Shown: positions 26,218-34,853, counted from the stretch's first letter. The stretch: 64,000 bases of DNA from Mycolicibacterium sp. CR10 (GCF_005222675.1 NZ_STGE01000026.1:1-64000), one strand, 5' to 3'. Made by a program: numbers and translations. The notes: generated by a model from the sequence alone, not told the origin.

Positions 26218-26265
26218 CTGTACCGTCAGTTCGGTCCCATCCGATTCATTCTCCAGAGGTGAGCG

Positions 26266-27153
26266 ATGATTCCCGAACAACTCACGCAGTCCCAATTCGA
26301 TACCGTCTACAACTTCTTGTCTCTGGTGATCGCGGCCCAACTCTTCGGCGCGATCTTCCTGTTGGCCGTACAACCCAGGGTGCTGGCCCGCTACCGCCAG
26401 GCCCTGGTGATCTCCGCGATCGTGTGCGGCATCGCGGCCTACCACTACTTCCGGATCTTCCAGTCGTTCAAAGACGCGTTCGTGACGGACGCAGCCGGCG
26501 GGAGGGGAATCTACGTTCAGGCCGCAGGGGAATCGTTCAACGAGGGCTACCGCTACGTCGACTGGTTGCTCACGGTGCCGCTGCTGCTCACCGAGCTCAT
26601 CGTGGTTCTGGCGCTTGCCCGCAAGCTCCGAAACTCGTTGCTGTACAGGCTGATTCCCGCATCGGCCCTGATGATCGCCCTCGGGTACCCCGGCGAGATC
26701 AGCGGTGACAACGGAATCCGGAACATCTTCGGTCTGCTGTCCACACTCCCGTTCCTCTACATCCTCTATGTGCTGTTCGTCGAGCTGACCCGCTCGCTGG
26801 ACCGTCAGCCCGCCGCGGTGCGGACCACGGTCAGCCGGATGAGGATCCTGCTACTGGCAACGTGGGGCGTCTATCCGATCGCCTACATCATTCCGCTGCT
26901 GGGGTTCGACGGAGCCGCCGCATGGGTGGCCAAGCAGGGCGGGTACTCGATCGCCGACATCCTCGCGAAGGTCCTCTACGGGCTGCTCATCTACAAGATC
27001 GCGCGGCTCAAGTCGTTCTCCGATGACCCGGAGTTCGCCAGGCAGGAGATCGAGCACGACGACCAGGACGCCGCAGCCGCGTCGAACGGCGGCAGGGCAT
27101 TGAAGGTCACGACGACCATCGGCCCGAAGGACATCGCGGCGCCGTCGGCGTAG
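26266..27153 (+). CDS. Microbial rhodopsin, outward proton-pump type
   Basis: 295 residues, seven predicted membrane helices; RBS GAGGTGAG before ATG 26266. The retinal Schiff-base Lys is K235 in IADILAKVLYGLLIY, with counterion D231. Helix C reads YRYVDWLLTVPLLLTE, giving R96, proton acceptor D99, T103 and donor E110: the DTE set of proteorhodopsin-like proton pumps. His60 (AAYHYF) matches the proteorhodopsin His that partners the acceptor, and Leu107 at the spectral tuning site predicts green absorption. The helix E motif ALGYPGE is typical of xanthorhodopsin/actinorhodopsin relatives. Light would drive proton export at the plasma membrane. Followed 13 bases later by the retinal-forming gene. 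Rhodopsins are uncommon in mycobacteria. Confidence 0.95.
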   Translation: MIPEQLTQSQFDTVYNFLSLVIAAQLFGAIFLLAVQPRVLARYRQALVISAIVCGIAAYHYFRIFQSFKDAFVTDAAGGRGIYVQAAGESFNEGYRYVDWLLTVPLLLTELIVVLALARKLRNSLLYRLIPASALMIALGYPGEISGDNGIRNIFGLLSTLPFLYILYVLFVELTRSLDRQPAAVRTTVSRMRILLLATWGVYPIAYIIPLLGFDGAAAWVAKQGGYSIADILAKVLYGLLIYKIARLKSFSDDPEFARQEIEHDDQDAAAASNGGRALKVTTTIGPKDIAAPSA

Positions 27154-27166
27154 CCGGTACACCGTC

Positions 27167-28228
27167 GTGGTTGATGTGGAACGGCAGGCAAGGGGCCGGA
27201 TAGCGCACGGTCAAAGCGGCCGTTCCACGTCAGCCGGCATGCTGCCGGTCGCTGCGTCCTGTTCACGGTGGCTGGTGATCGGCACCGTGTTGCTGACGGG
27301 CGGGCACCTCGTCGGGGTGCCCGCCCTCACCGCGCCGGTGATCTTGGCGATCGCCGGGGCCGGGTTCGTCCTGGGGGTCCCGCACGGAGCGGTCGACCAT
27401 GTGATGGCGGCTCGTTTGTCCCGCGGCCGACCAATCGTGTTGATCGCCGCCGCATACGGAGGGGTGGCCGCAGCGGCGTGGGCGCTGATGGCGTGGGCCG
27501 GTCCGATCGCCCTGGTCACGGTCGTGACACTCAGCGCCCTGCACTTCGGCCTCGGCGAACTCGAGGTCTCTCGCCGGCTCACCGGATGGCGACCCGATCG
27601 CCTCAGTGCCGCGGCCATCGTCGTCGCGGGCTGCGGAGCGTTGCTGCTCCCGCTGGCCCGTTCCGGCGATCAGCTCAGCGAGGTGGCGGCAGCCGTCTCG
27701 CCAGGTCTGGCGTCACTGCTCGGCGCCACCGCGCTGCAGATCGGTCTCGTCGTGACATGGCTCGTTGCGGCTCTGGTCGCCTTGACCGCGTCGCTGCGGG
27801 CGGGTCATTCCGCGGTCGCGCTCGACATCGTGCTCATCGCAGTTCTGGGCATGGTGGCGCCACCGTTGGTCGCATTCGCAGTCTGGTTCGGCGGCTGGCA
27901 CGCGCTCCGCCACTCGGCGCGGATGCTGACCGTCGAACCTGGCTGCGCGGCGCTGCTGGCCGACGGTCGACGACGGGCGGCGGCACGGCGTTTGATTCGA
28001 CTCGGCGCGTGGCCGACGGTTGCGGCCTTGGCAACGATCGCGGCCCTCGGCTGGTTCACCGTGGCGGCGTCGGACCCTACCGTGGTCCTGGCAGAGGTGC
28101 TGCGCCTGCTGCTGGCCCTCACGGTGCCGCACATGGTGGTCGTGCTGTGGCTCGACCGGACCGACGATCCCGAGGGGGCAGTGGTCAGTGACCGGCGCCG
28201 AGCTCGATCAGCAGGACGCCGATCATGA
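27167..28228 (+). CDS. blh: Brp/Blh-type beta-carotene 15,15'-dioxygenase
   Basis: 353 residues from GTG 27167; ATG 27239 (MLPVAASCSRWLVIGTVLL) would give 329 and fits the first membrane helix better. Multi-pass membrane protein with the family's conserved His motifs FVLGVPHGAVDH, ALHFGLGELE, FGGWHALRHSAR and LTVPHMVVVLWLDR, which ligate the catalytic iron. It cleaves beta-carotene into two retinals, the rhodopsin chromophore. Same strand and 13 bases after the rhodopsin gene, so co-transcribed. Carotenoid synthesis genes are not in the window. Its 3' end overlaps the convergent SMR gene by 44 bases. Confidence 0.92.
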   Translation: MVDVERQARGRIAHGQSGRSTSAGMLPVAASCSRWLVIGTVLLTGGHLVGVPALTAPVILAIAGAGFVLGVPHGAVDHVMAARLSRGRPIVLIAAAYGGVAAAAWALMAWAGPIALVTVVTLSALHFGLGELEVSRRLTGWRPDRLSAAAIVVAGCGALLLPLARSGDQLSEVAAAVSPGLASLLGATALQIGLVVTWLVAALVALTASLRAGHSAVALDIVLIAVLGMVAPPLVAFAVWFGGWHALRHSARMLTVEPGCAALLADGRRRAAARRLIRLGAWPTVAALATIAALGWFTVAASDPTVVLAEVLRLLLALTVPHMVVVLWLDRTDDPEGAVVSDRRRARSAGRRS

Positions 28229-28505
28229 TGAGTCCGATGCCGCCGAGCATCTTCCGGGTAAGCGGTTCGCCAAACAGGAATCTCGACGCGACGGCCGTGA
28301 GGGCCACCCCCGCTGCGGCCCAGATCCCGTAGGCGATGCCCAGCGGCATCCCCAGGCGCAACGAACCCCACAGCATCGTGAAGGCGACCACATAACCGAC
28401 CACCACCGCCGCGTAGAAGCCGGCACGTCCGTTCGCGGCGACCCGCAGCGACAGCGTGCCGAGGACTTCGGACGCGATGGCACCGAACAGAAGCAGGTAC
28501 TGCAT
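28185..28505 (-). CDS. SMR-family small multidrug exporter subunit 1
   Basis: 106 residues, four membrane helices. Essential Glu in LLLFGAIASEVLGTLSLR, and the family signatures YAVVVGYVVAF-like helix 2 and GIAYGIWAAAGVALTA helix 3. Proton-coupled export of cationic drugs or guanidinium-type compounds. Immediately downstream (4 bases) of a second SMR gene, as in heterodimeric pairs such as EbrAB. Confidence 0.92.
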   Translation of the reverse strand: MQYLLLFGAIASEVLGTLSLRVAANGRAGFYAAVVVGYVVAFTMLWGSLRLGMPLGIAYGIWAAAGVALTAVASRFLFGEPLTRKMLGGIGLIMIGVLLIELGAGH

Positions 28506-28509
28506 GAGG

Positions 28510-28857
28510 TCACCCGCCTGACGGGGCGGAATCGGCGTCCTCGACGTGGGATCCGGTTTCGACGAGTAGAACGCCGGCGATGATGCAGACCAGGCCGACG
28601 CCCATCGCCATCGTGAACGCCTCGCCGAACAACAGCGTCGACAGGCATGCGGTCAGCGCGACGCCCACCGCACCCCAGATGCCGTACGCCACGCCCAGTC
28701 CCATACCGCGCTTGAGGACTGCCGTGAGAAAGGCGAACGAGCCGAGGTACCCGAGGACGACGACGACGTAGAGCACGGGCGCCGTGGCCGACCCCTTCAG
28801 CGACAGCGTTGCCGCTACTTCGCAGAGAATCGCGCAGGCAAGGTAGAGCCAGGTCAC
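28510..28857 (-). CDS. SMR-family small multidrug exporter subunit 2
   Basis: 115 residues from GTG 28857 (VTWLYLACAILCEVAATLSL); an upstream start at 28929 adds a soluble extension foreign to the family. Glu in ACAILCEVAATLSLK, helix 3 GVAYGIWGAVGVALTA, and a longer acidic C-terminal tail (TGSHVEDADSAPSGG). Such one-long-one-short pairs usually work as heterodimers with opposite membrane orientation. Confidence 0.92.
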   Translation of the reverse strand: MTWLYLACAILCEVAATLSLKGSATAPVLYVVVVLGYLGSFAFLTAVLKRGMGLGVAYGIWGAVGVALTACLSTLLFGEAFTMAMGVGLVCIIAGVLLVETGSHVEDADSAPSGG

Positions 28858-28894
28858 CAGCAGAGAGTAGGCGGGGTGGCCGATCTGCCGAATC

Positions 28895-29026
28895 TCAGGC
28901 TGTCGGTTCGCCCGCACCCTCGTCGACATCGGGAGTGTCGCGCTCGCTCACCTCGGGGTCCGTCTCTTCGGTCTCGGGTGCCGCGGAACGGGTTTCATCG
29001 TCGTAGATCCCTCTACCTCGGGTCAT
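28895..29026 (-). CDS. 43-residue acidic small protein
   Basis: ATG 29026 preceded by AGTGAGGAGAATCCG, a good ribosome-binding site. Translation starts MTRGRGIYDDETRSAAPETE and continues with Glu/Asp/Pro-rich sequence to DEGAGEPTA and a stop. Highly acidic, probably disordered. The RGRGIYDDE start resembles a short mycobacterial hypothetical family as I remember it. It lies between the F420 oxidoreductase stop's start-side neighbour and the SMR pair, all on the minus strand. Function unknown. Confidence 0.6.
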   Translation of the reverse strand: MTRGRGIYDDETRSAAPETEETDPEVSERDTPDVDEGAGEPTA

Positions 29027-29036
29027 CGGATTCTCC

Positions 29037-30023
29037 TCACTGTGATGCACTTCGGAGCTTGTCCAGCAGCGGACCGGCCGCCTCCTTCAGGAAGGACTCC
29101 TGGCTGTCGCCGCCGACCTGGACGAGCGCGATGTCGGTGAAACCGGATTCCCAGTACTTCCGCACCGCCTCGACGATGGCGTCCAGGTCGGGCCCGCACG
29201 GAATGGACTCGGCAACGTCCTCCGGACGGACGAACTGCGTGGCGCCGTCGAAGCCGGCCGTCGTCGGCAGGTCCGAGTTCACCGCCCAGCCGCCGGCGAA
29301 CCAGCGGAACTGGTCGTGGGCTCGCGCGATGGCGGTGTCGCGGTCGGGGTCCCAGCAGATCGGTATCTGACCGATCACCCGGACGTCGCCCGGCAGGCCC
29401 GTCCCCCGCCGCGTCTCGTGCCAGGAGTCGACGAGGTTCTTGTCGGGCTCGACGGCGATGAGGTGATCGGCCAGTGGAGCGAACTGCTCGACCGAGCGGT
29501 TGCCGGATACCGCCGCCGCGATGGCGACCGGCACGTCGGGGATGTCCCACAGGCGGGCAGAGTCGACCTCGAAGAACTCGCCCTTCCAGTCGACCATCTC
29601 CCCGGTGAACAGCTCGCGGATGATGTGGATGGCTTCCTTGAGCATGTCCTGGCGCCGCGCGACCGTCGGCCAGCCGGCACCGACGACATGCTCGTTGAGG
29701 TTCTCCCCACTCCCGAGACCCAGCGTGAACCGGCCGTCGGCCAGGATCTGCACCGTCGCCGCCTTCTGCGCCACCACCGCCGGGTGGTAGCGGATGGTCG
29801 GGCACGTCACGTAGGTCATCAGCTCCACTCGCTCGGTGGCGTGGGCGACTGCACCGAGCACCGACCAGGCATACGGTGCGTGTCCCTGCGACGACAGCCA
29901 CGGAAAGAAGTGATCGCTGGAGACTTCGAAGTCGAAACCGGTATGTTCTGCCGAAACCGCATAGCGGACAAGATCTTTGGGCCCGCTCTGCTCGGTCATC
30001 AGGGTGTAGCCGAAACGCGTCAT
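29037..30023 (-). CDS. LLM-class F420-dependent oxidoreductase
   Basis: 328 residues. TIM-barrel luciferase-like monooxygenase family with F420-type features: SSDHFFPWLSSQGHAPYAWS, TYVTCPTIRYHPAVVAQKAA and LGLGSGENLNEHVVG, the last matching glucose-6-phosphate dehydrogenase (Fgd)-like members. Probably transfers hydride between F420 and an alcohol, aldehyde or sugar phosphate in the cytosol; substrate unknown. Same strand as, and just upstream of, the acidic small protein and SMR genes. Confidence 0.9.
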   Translation of the reverse strand: MTRFGYTLMTEQSGPKDLVRYAVSAEHTGFDFEVSSDHFFPWLSSQGHAPYAWSVLGAVAHATERVELMTYVTCPTIRYHPAVVAQKAATVQILADGRFTLGLGSGENLNEHVVGAGWPTVARRQDMLKEAIHIIRELFTGEMVDWKGEFFEVDSARLWDIPDVPVAIAAAVSGNRSVEQFAPLADHLIAVEPDKNLVDSWHETRRGTGLPGDVRVIGQIPICWDPDRDTAIARAHDQFRWFAGGWAVNSDLPTTAGFDGATQFVRPEDVAESIPCGPDLDAIVEAVRKYWESGFTDIALVQVGGDSQESFLKEAAGPLLDKLRSASQ

Positions 30024-30049
30024 GCAGTGCGGGTACCCGGGCTCCCCGG

Positions 30050-30117
30050 TCCGAAACAGCTGCAGACCGTAGCGACAGACCTGCAGCTATAGACCGGCAG
30101 CTGCAGACCTGCCGCTA
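30050..30117 (-). repeat. Degenerate 14-bp tandem repeats
   Basis: On the minus strand, between the SIMPL stop and the F420 enzyme: AGCGGCAGGTCTGC, AGCTGCCGGTCTAT, AGCTGCAGGTCTGT, then a looser CGCTACGGTCTGC and AGCTG. At least three clear units, rich in PstI/PvuII-like palindromes. Confidence 0.7.
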
Positions 30118-30777
30118 GAAACCTGCAATGAAGCGCGCGTCGACGTTCACCGACACCTCGATGTCCTGCGGCATCAGCTCCACGTCGGGCGCGGCACCGC
30201 CGACCATCGTGGCCATGGCGCGCAGCTGCGGCCCTCCCTCGTGGGTCGAGGTGCCCGCGAGCATTCCGGCGTCGGCGACGGCGACGGGCCGGATGGCACC
30301 GAGGCCCAGCGCGTCGGCGTACTGCTGTGCCCGCGTCACCGCGTCCTGCACCGCGCCGGTTCTGACTTCGCGCAACAGGTCCTCACGGTGCGCGGATGTC
30401 AAGGACCACTCGACGGTCGTCACCCGAAATCCCTCGGTGCCCGCAACGTGGCCGCCCACCCACGCGGACAGCGCGGTGAAGTCGGCGAACTCCACCTTCA
30501 CCCCGACGCTGACATGGTGTACCAGCGGCAGCTGCCTGCCGTCCTTGTTCCACGGCCGGTTCGACCACGTGCGCAGCTGGTCGGCCGACCACCACGTCAC
30601 CGCATCGCCGGGGTCCGCCAGCGGCGCGATGGACGCCTTCACGGTGTCGAGATCCCGGGCCACCTGCCCGTACACCGGCTCCATCGCCGGACCCTCATAG
30701 GCGATCGTCGCGTGCACGGTCGCCCGCTCGGGCGACCGGAACTCGGAGAAGGAGCCGCGCACCGTGATCTCGGTCAT
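30115..30777 (-). CDS. SIMPL domain protein
   Basis: 220 residues from ATG 30777 (MTEITVRGSFSEFRSPERAT); a longer reading to 30837 lacks support and would overlap the divergent promoter. DUF541/SIMPL family: the N-terminal ITVRGS strand, central DAVTWWSADQLRTWS and C-terminal PQDIEVSVNVDARF follow the beta-rich pattern. No signal peptide is visible, unlike many exported SIMPL proteins. Biochemical role not established. Divergent from the Rv3689-like gene. Confidence 0.8.
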   Translation of the reverse strand: MTEITVRGSFSEFRSPERATVHATIAYEGPAMEPVYGQVARDLDTVKASIAPLADPGDAVTWWSADQLRTWSNRPWNKDGRQLPLVHHVSVGVKVEFADFTALSAWVGGHVAGTEGFRVTTVEWSLTSAHREDLLREVRTGAVQDAVTRAQQYADALGLGAIRPVAVADAGMLAGTSTHEGGPQLRAMATMVGGAAPDVELMPQDIEVSVNVDARFIAGF

Positions 30778-30866
30778 GACCGCCACGGTAGCCCCGGACA
30801 CCTGACGCCCTGAGGCGCCTGTGACGCACGTTGTCAATTCCGGCGGTGATCGACAGGATGGTGATC

Positions 30867-32075
30867 ATGACCTACGACGCCGGCGGATACGGCCCGTCCG
30901 GGCCGCCGCCACCGGGTGTGGCGCCGATCGGTTATCCCCCGCCCGGCTATCCGGGATACCCACCGCCCGGATACGGGCCACCGCAGTACGGACCGCCCCC
31001 GGGTTACGCCTACCCACCCCAGTACGGCGCGCCCGGCTACCCCCCGCCGGGATACGGTCCGCCCGGCTACGGTCCGCCCGGCTACGGTGCTCAGCCATCG
31101 GCATTGAAGCCCGGAGTCGTTCCACTGCGTCCGCTCGGCCTGTCCGACATGTTCAACGGGGCTGTCGCCTACATCCGGGCGAATCCCAAAGCCACACTGG
31201 GGCTCACGACCATCGTCGTGGTCACCGCCCAGCTGCTGGCGCTGGTGTTCTCCCTACTGCCGTTTGCATTCGCCAGTGACATCGCAGGATCCATCGACGG
31301 CGACGAGCCCAACGCAGAAGTACTCATCGCCTGGGGTGCATCGGGTTTGGGCAGCAGTGTCACAACGGCGCTGTCGGCGCTTCTGCTCAGTGGACTGCTG
31401 ACCGTGGTCGTCGGTCGCGCGGTGTTCGGAGCGGACATCACCATCGGCGAAGCCTGGCAGCGGCTGCGGCCGCGGCTCTGGGCGCTGCTCGGTTTCACTG
31501 TGTTGACGACCCTTGGCGCCGTGCTTCTGGTCGGCGTCGTGGTCGGCATCGTCGTGGGCGTCGCCGTGGCGGCCGACGGGTTCGTCGCGTTCCTGATCGG
31601 CGCCCCGCTGGTGCTGGTGATGATCGCGGCGCTGGTGTATCTGGGCACCATGCTGACGTTTGCGCCGGCGGTCATCGTGCTCGAGCGGCGTGACATCATC
31701 TCGTCGGTCAAGCGGTCCTTCACGTTGGTCAGAGGCGACTTCTGGCGGGTGCTGGGCATCCGACTACTCGCGATGCTGGTGGCCCAGTTGGTCGGGGGCG
31801 CCGTCGCGATTCCGTTCAGCATCGGCGGTCAGATCGCGGCCACCGCATCGGAATCCACCGCTGCGGCGATGCTGGCCCTGGTCCTGTTCTCGGTCGGCGG
31901 GGCCATCGGCCAGATCATCACCGGGCCGTTCAGCGCAGGCGTCGTCGTGCTGCAGTACACCGACCGACGAATCCGGGCCGAGGCGTTCGACCTCGTCCTG
32001 CAGAGCGGTGCGGCGTACGGCCCGATGGCGCCGTCGAACTCGACCGACGATCTGTGGCTGACCGGCCAGCGCTGA
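30867..32075 (+). CDS. Proline-rich multi-pass membrane protein (Rv3689-like)
   Basis: 402 residues from ATG 30867 (MTYDAGGYGPSGPPPPGVAP); GTG 30861 is an alternative. The N-terminal 80 residues are YPPPGY/YGPPGY-type repeats. After VPLRPLGLSDMFNGAVAYIR come about six membrane helices, resembling the glycerophosphodiester-phosphodiesterase membrane domain family often found before DUF4129 genes. No catalytic residues recognised. Followed one base later by the DUF4129 gene, heading a five-gene plus-strand run. Confidence 0.82.
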   Translation: MTYDAGGYGPSGPPPPGVAPIGYPPPGYPGYPPPGYGPPQYGPPPGYAYPPQYGAPGYPPPGYGPPGYGPPGYGAQPSALKPGVVPLRPLGLSDMFNGAVAYIRANPKATLGLTTIVVVTAQLLALVFSLLPFAFASDIAGSIDGDEPNAEVLIAWGASGLGSSVTTALSALLLSGLLTVVVGRAVFGADITIGEAWQRLRPRLWALLGFTVLTTLGAVLLVGVVVGIVVGVAVAADGFVAFLIGAPLVLVMIAALVYLGTMLTFAPAVIVLERRDIISSVKRSFTLVRGDFWRVLGIRLLAMLVAQLVGGAVAIPFSIGGQIAATASESTAAAMLALVLFSVGGAIGQIITGPFSAGVVVLQYTDRRIRAEAFDLVLQSGAAYGPMAPSNSTDDLWLTGQR

Positions 32076-32076
32076 C

Positions 32077-32733
32077 GTGCCGACGATAGACATCGACCGC
32101 GACGCGGCCCACGAGGCCGCGCAGCAGGAGCTGGCGAAGTCCATCTATCCCAAGCCGTCGCTCACCGAACAGATCTTCAACTGGATCGAGGACCTGCTCT
32201 ACCGGCTGATCGCGAACACGTCCCAAGTCCCCGGCGGCTGGTTCACGGTCACCGTGCTGCTGATCTTCGTCGTCATCGCCATCGTGGTGGCGGTGCGGAT
32301 CGCCCGGCGGGCGATGCGATCCAGCCGCGGTGATCCGCAGACCCTGTTCGGTGCCACGGTGCTCAGCGCTGCCGAGCACCGTGCGACAGCCGAACGCTAT
32401 GCCGCAGCATGTGATTGGGCCCCGGCGATCCGGCATCGAGTGCGGGCCGTTGCGCGACGGCTCGAGGAGAACGGGATCCTCGACCCCGTTGCGGGCCGGA
32501 CAGCTACCGAGCTGGCCCGGGCCGCAGGGCGCGCGGTCCCGGCACTTGCCGACGAATTGAGCTTGGCGGCAGATACTTTCAATGACGTGACCTACGGTGA
32601 ACGCCCCGGCACCGAGCCACAGTATCGGGCTGTCGCCACGCTGGACGACAGACTGGGCAGCCATGCTGCGTCCTCGACTCCGCGTGGGCCGGACTCTGCT
32701 GAGCCGCAGCAGCAATGGGCCGAGGTGCGATGA
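32077..32733 (+). CDS. DUF4129 membrane protein (Rv3690-like)
   Basis: 218 residues, GTG start one base after the previous stop. One membrane helix (WFTVTVLLIFVVIAIVVAV) separates a short N-terminal region with the amphipathic SLTEQIFNWIEDLLYRL from a cytosolic domain. The C-terminal pattern AARRLEENGILDPVAGRTATELAR is the DUF4129 signature. DUF4129 genes sit with MoxR/DUF58 genes in many actinobacteria; exact role unknown. Overlaps the next gene by ATGA. Confidence 0.85.
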   Translation: MPTIDIDRDAAHEAAQQELAKSIYPKPSLTEQIFNWIEDLLYRLIANTSQVPGGWFTVTVLLIFVVIAIVVAVRIARRAMRSSRGDPQTLFGATVLSAAEHRATAERYAAACDWAPAIRHRVRAVARRLEENGILDPVAGRTATELARAAGRAVPALADELSLAADTFNDVTYGERPGTEPQYRAVATLDDRLGSHAASSTPRGPDSAEPQQQWAEVR

Positions 32734-33884
32734 CGTCGGCGTCGCCAACGGCTGTCGGCGCGACAGTGACGCAGCGAATCCGCGGCCTGCGGTGGGTGCT
32801 GCTCGCACTCGTCGTCATCGTCGGTGTCGCCGCGCTGAGCACCTGGCTGACCGCGCCGCGGCCCGGCGGCAGGATGGATCCCCGTTCGACCTCGGCGGAC
32901 GGCGGCCACGCCCTCGTCGCCCTGCTCCGGGATCGTGGTGTCGACGTCATCGAGGCCGACACCATCGACACCGTGGAACGCGAAGCACGATCCGACACAC
33001 TGCTTTTGGTGGCCGATACCTACTTCCTGTCCGGCGACGAGCTGTTCGCCAGACTGACGGACCTGCCCGGCGATCGCCTGTTGATCGAGCCGTCATCGCC
33101 GACCAGGCGACTGCTCTCACCCGAGATCAGCCGCGCCGAATCAAGCCCGTACGGCGGCATCGAGCCGAATTGCGACCTACGGGAGGCCACCCGCGCAGGA
33201 ACCGTGCAGTTCGGCGCGGCCGACGCGTACGAGGCAACGGGCGCGGTACCGGTGACACGCTGTTACGACGGCACTTTGGTGCGCTACACCGATGACGGCC
33301 GCACGATCACCGCCGTCGGCAGTGCCGAATTCATGATGAACTCGGGACTGCTCGAGGAGGGCAACGCCGCGCTCGCCATGAATCTCGCAGGCAACCACCC
33401 GCGGCTGATCTGGTACGCACCGCAGCGCAGCGAAGGCGAGGGCTCCGACGGCGGATCGGCGGATCTGATGGACCTCATCCCCGCGCAGGTGGGCTGGATG
33501 GCTCTGCAACTCGCGCTGGCCGTGACGCTGCTCGCGCTGTGGAAGGGACGCCGTATCGGCCCGCTGGTGGCCGAGCGGCTGCCCGTCGTGGTGCGGGCGT
33601 CGGAGACCGTCGAGGGCCGGGGCCGGCTGTACCGGTCGCGCCGGGCCAGGGACCGCGCCGCGGAGGCACTGCGGACATCGACGTTGCAGCGCATGTTGCC
33701 CCGCCTCGGCCTCGGCCCCACCGCCCAACCACCCGAGGTCGCCCAGGCCGTCGCGCAGCGGTGCGGCCTCGACCCCCGCGCGATCGCCCATACGCTGTAC
33801 GGGCCGCCCCCGGCAGCCGACACCGACCTGGTGCAGCTGGCCCGCGAACTGGACGACATCGAAAGGCAGGTCGCGCAATCGTGA
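32730..33884 (+). CDS. DUF4350 membrane protein (Rv3691-like)
   Basis: 384 residues from ATG 32730. An N-terminal membrane helix (LRWVLLALVVIVGVAALST), an extracytoplasmic DUF4350 domain (DPRSTSADGGHALVALLRDR...), a second helix (LALAVTLLALWKGRRIGP) and a cytosolic tail with QRMLPRLGLGPTAQPP. DUF4350 folds resemble glutamine-amidotransferase-like sensors, but no catalytic triad is obvious. Stop overlaps the moxR GTG by four bases, so tightly coupled. Confidence 0.85.
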   Translation: MTSASPTAVGATVTQRIRGLRWVLLALVVIVGVAALSTWLTAPRPGGRMDPRSTSADGGHALVALLRDRGVDVIEADTIDTVEREARSDTLLLVADTYFLSGDELFARLTDLPGDRLLIEPSSPTRRLLSPEISRAESSPYGGIEPNCDLREATRAGTVQFGAADAYEATGAVPVTRCYDGTLVRYTDDGRTITAVGSAEFMMNSGLLEEGNAALAMNLAGNHPRLIWYAPQRSEGEGSDGGSADLMDLIPAQVGWMALQLALAVTLLALWKGRRIGPLVAERLPVVVRASETVEGRGRLYRSRRARDRAAEALRTSTLQRMLPRLGLGPTAQPPEVAQAVAQRCGLDPRAIAHTLYGPPPAADTDLVQLARELDDIERQVAQS

Positions 33885-34843
33885 CAGAGCCCATCCACCA
33901 CCAGGGCGCCCGCAATGCGTTGATGGCCCTGCGTGCCGAGATCGGCAAGGTCGTCGTCGGCCAGGACGCCGTGGTGAGCGGCCTGGTGATCGCCCTGTTG
34001 TGCCGCGGCCACGTGCTTCTGGAGGGCGTGCCTGGCGTGGCGAAGACGCTGTTGGTGCGCACCCTTGCGGCCGCGCTGCAGCTGGAGTTCAAGCGGGTGC
34101 AGTTCACCCCCGACCTGATGCCGGGCGACGTGACGGGATCCCTGGTCTACGACGCGCGCACCGCGGAGTTCGAGTTCCGCGCGGGTCCGGTGTTCACCAA
34201 CCTGATGCTGGCCGACGAGATCAACCGGACCCCGCCCAAGACGCAGGCGGCGCTGTTGGAGGCGATGGAGGAGCGGCAGGTCAGCGTCGACGGGGACCCG
34301 CGGCCGCTGCCCGATCCGTTCATCGTCGCGGCCACCCAGAACCCGATCGAGTACGAGGGCACCTATCAGCTGCCCGAGGCTCAGCTGGACCGTTTCCTGC
34401 TGAAGCTCAACGTGCCGCTGCCGCCGCGCGACCAGGAGATCGCGATCCTCGAACGCCATGCCCGCGGGTTCGACCCTCGTGACCTGTCTGCCGTACGGCC
34501 CGTGGCCGGTCCGGCCGAGCTGGCGGCGGGGCGCGAAGCCGTCCGCCAGGTGCTGGTCGGCGACGAAGTACTCGGTTACATCGTCGATATCGTCGGAGCC
34601 ACAAGGCATTCCCCGTCGCTTCAGCTGGGCGTGTCTCCGCGCGGCGCAACAGCGCTGCTCGCCACGGCGCGCTCATGGGCCTGGCTGTCCGGCCGCGGGT
34701 ACGTCACTCCCGATGACGTCAAGGCGATGGCACGGCCCACGCTGCGGCACCGGGTGGCGCTGCGGCCGGAGGCCGAGCTCGAAGGGGCCAGCCCCGACGG
34801 GGTGATCGACGGCATCCTGGCCTCTGTGCCGGTGCCACGGTAG
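33881..34843 (+). CDS. moxR2: MoxR-family AAA+ ATPase (Rv3692-like)
   Basis: 320 residues from GTG 33881. Walker A LEGVPGVAKTLLVRT, Walker B NLMLADEINRTPPKTQAALL, sensor 1 FIVAATQNPIEYEGTYQLPE and sensor 2 GVSPRGATALLATARSW. MoxR ATPases act as chaperones that activate partner complexes, normally together with a DUF58/VWA protein; the DUF58 gene follows directly. A second MoxR of a different subfamily lies at 55670-56836. Confidence 0.93.
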   Translation: MTEPIHHQGARNALMALRAEIGKVVVGQDAVVSGLVIALLCRGHVLLEGVPGVAKTLLVRTLAAALQLEFKRVQFTPDLMPGDVTGSLVYDARTAEFEFRAGPVFTNLMLADEINRTPPKTQAALLEAMEERQVSVDGDPRPLPDPFIVAATQNPIEYEGTYQLPEAQLDRFLLKLNVPLPPRDQEIAILERHARGFDPRDLSAVRPVAGPAELAAGREAVRQVLVGDEVLGYIVDIVGATRHSPSLQLGVSPRGATALLATARSWAWLSGRGYVTPDDVKAMARPTLRHRVALRPEAELEGASPDGVIDGILASVPVPR

Positions 34844-34853
34844 TCACTGGCCT

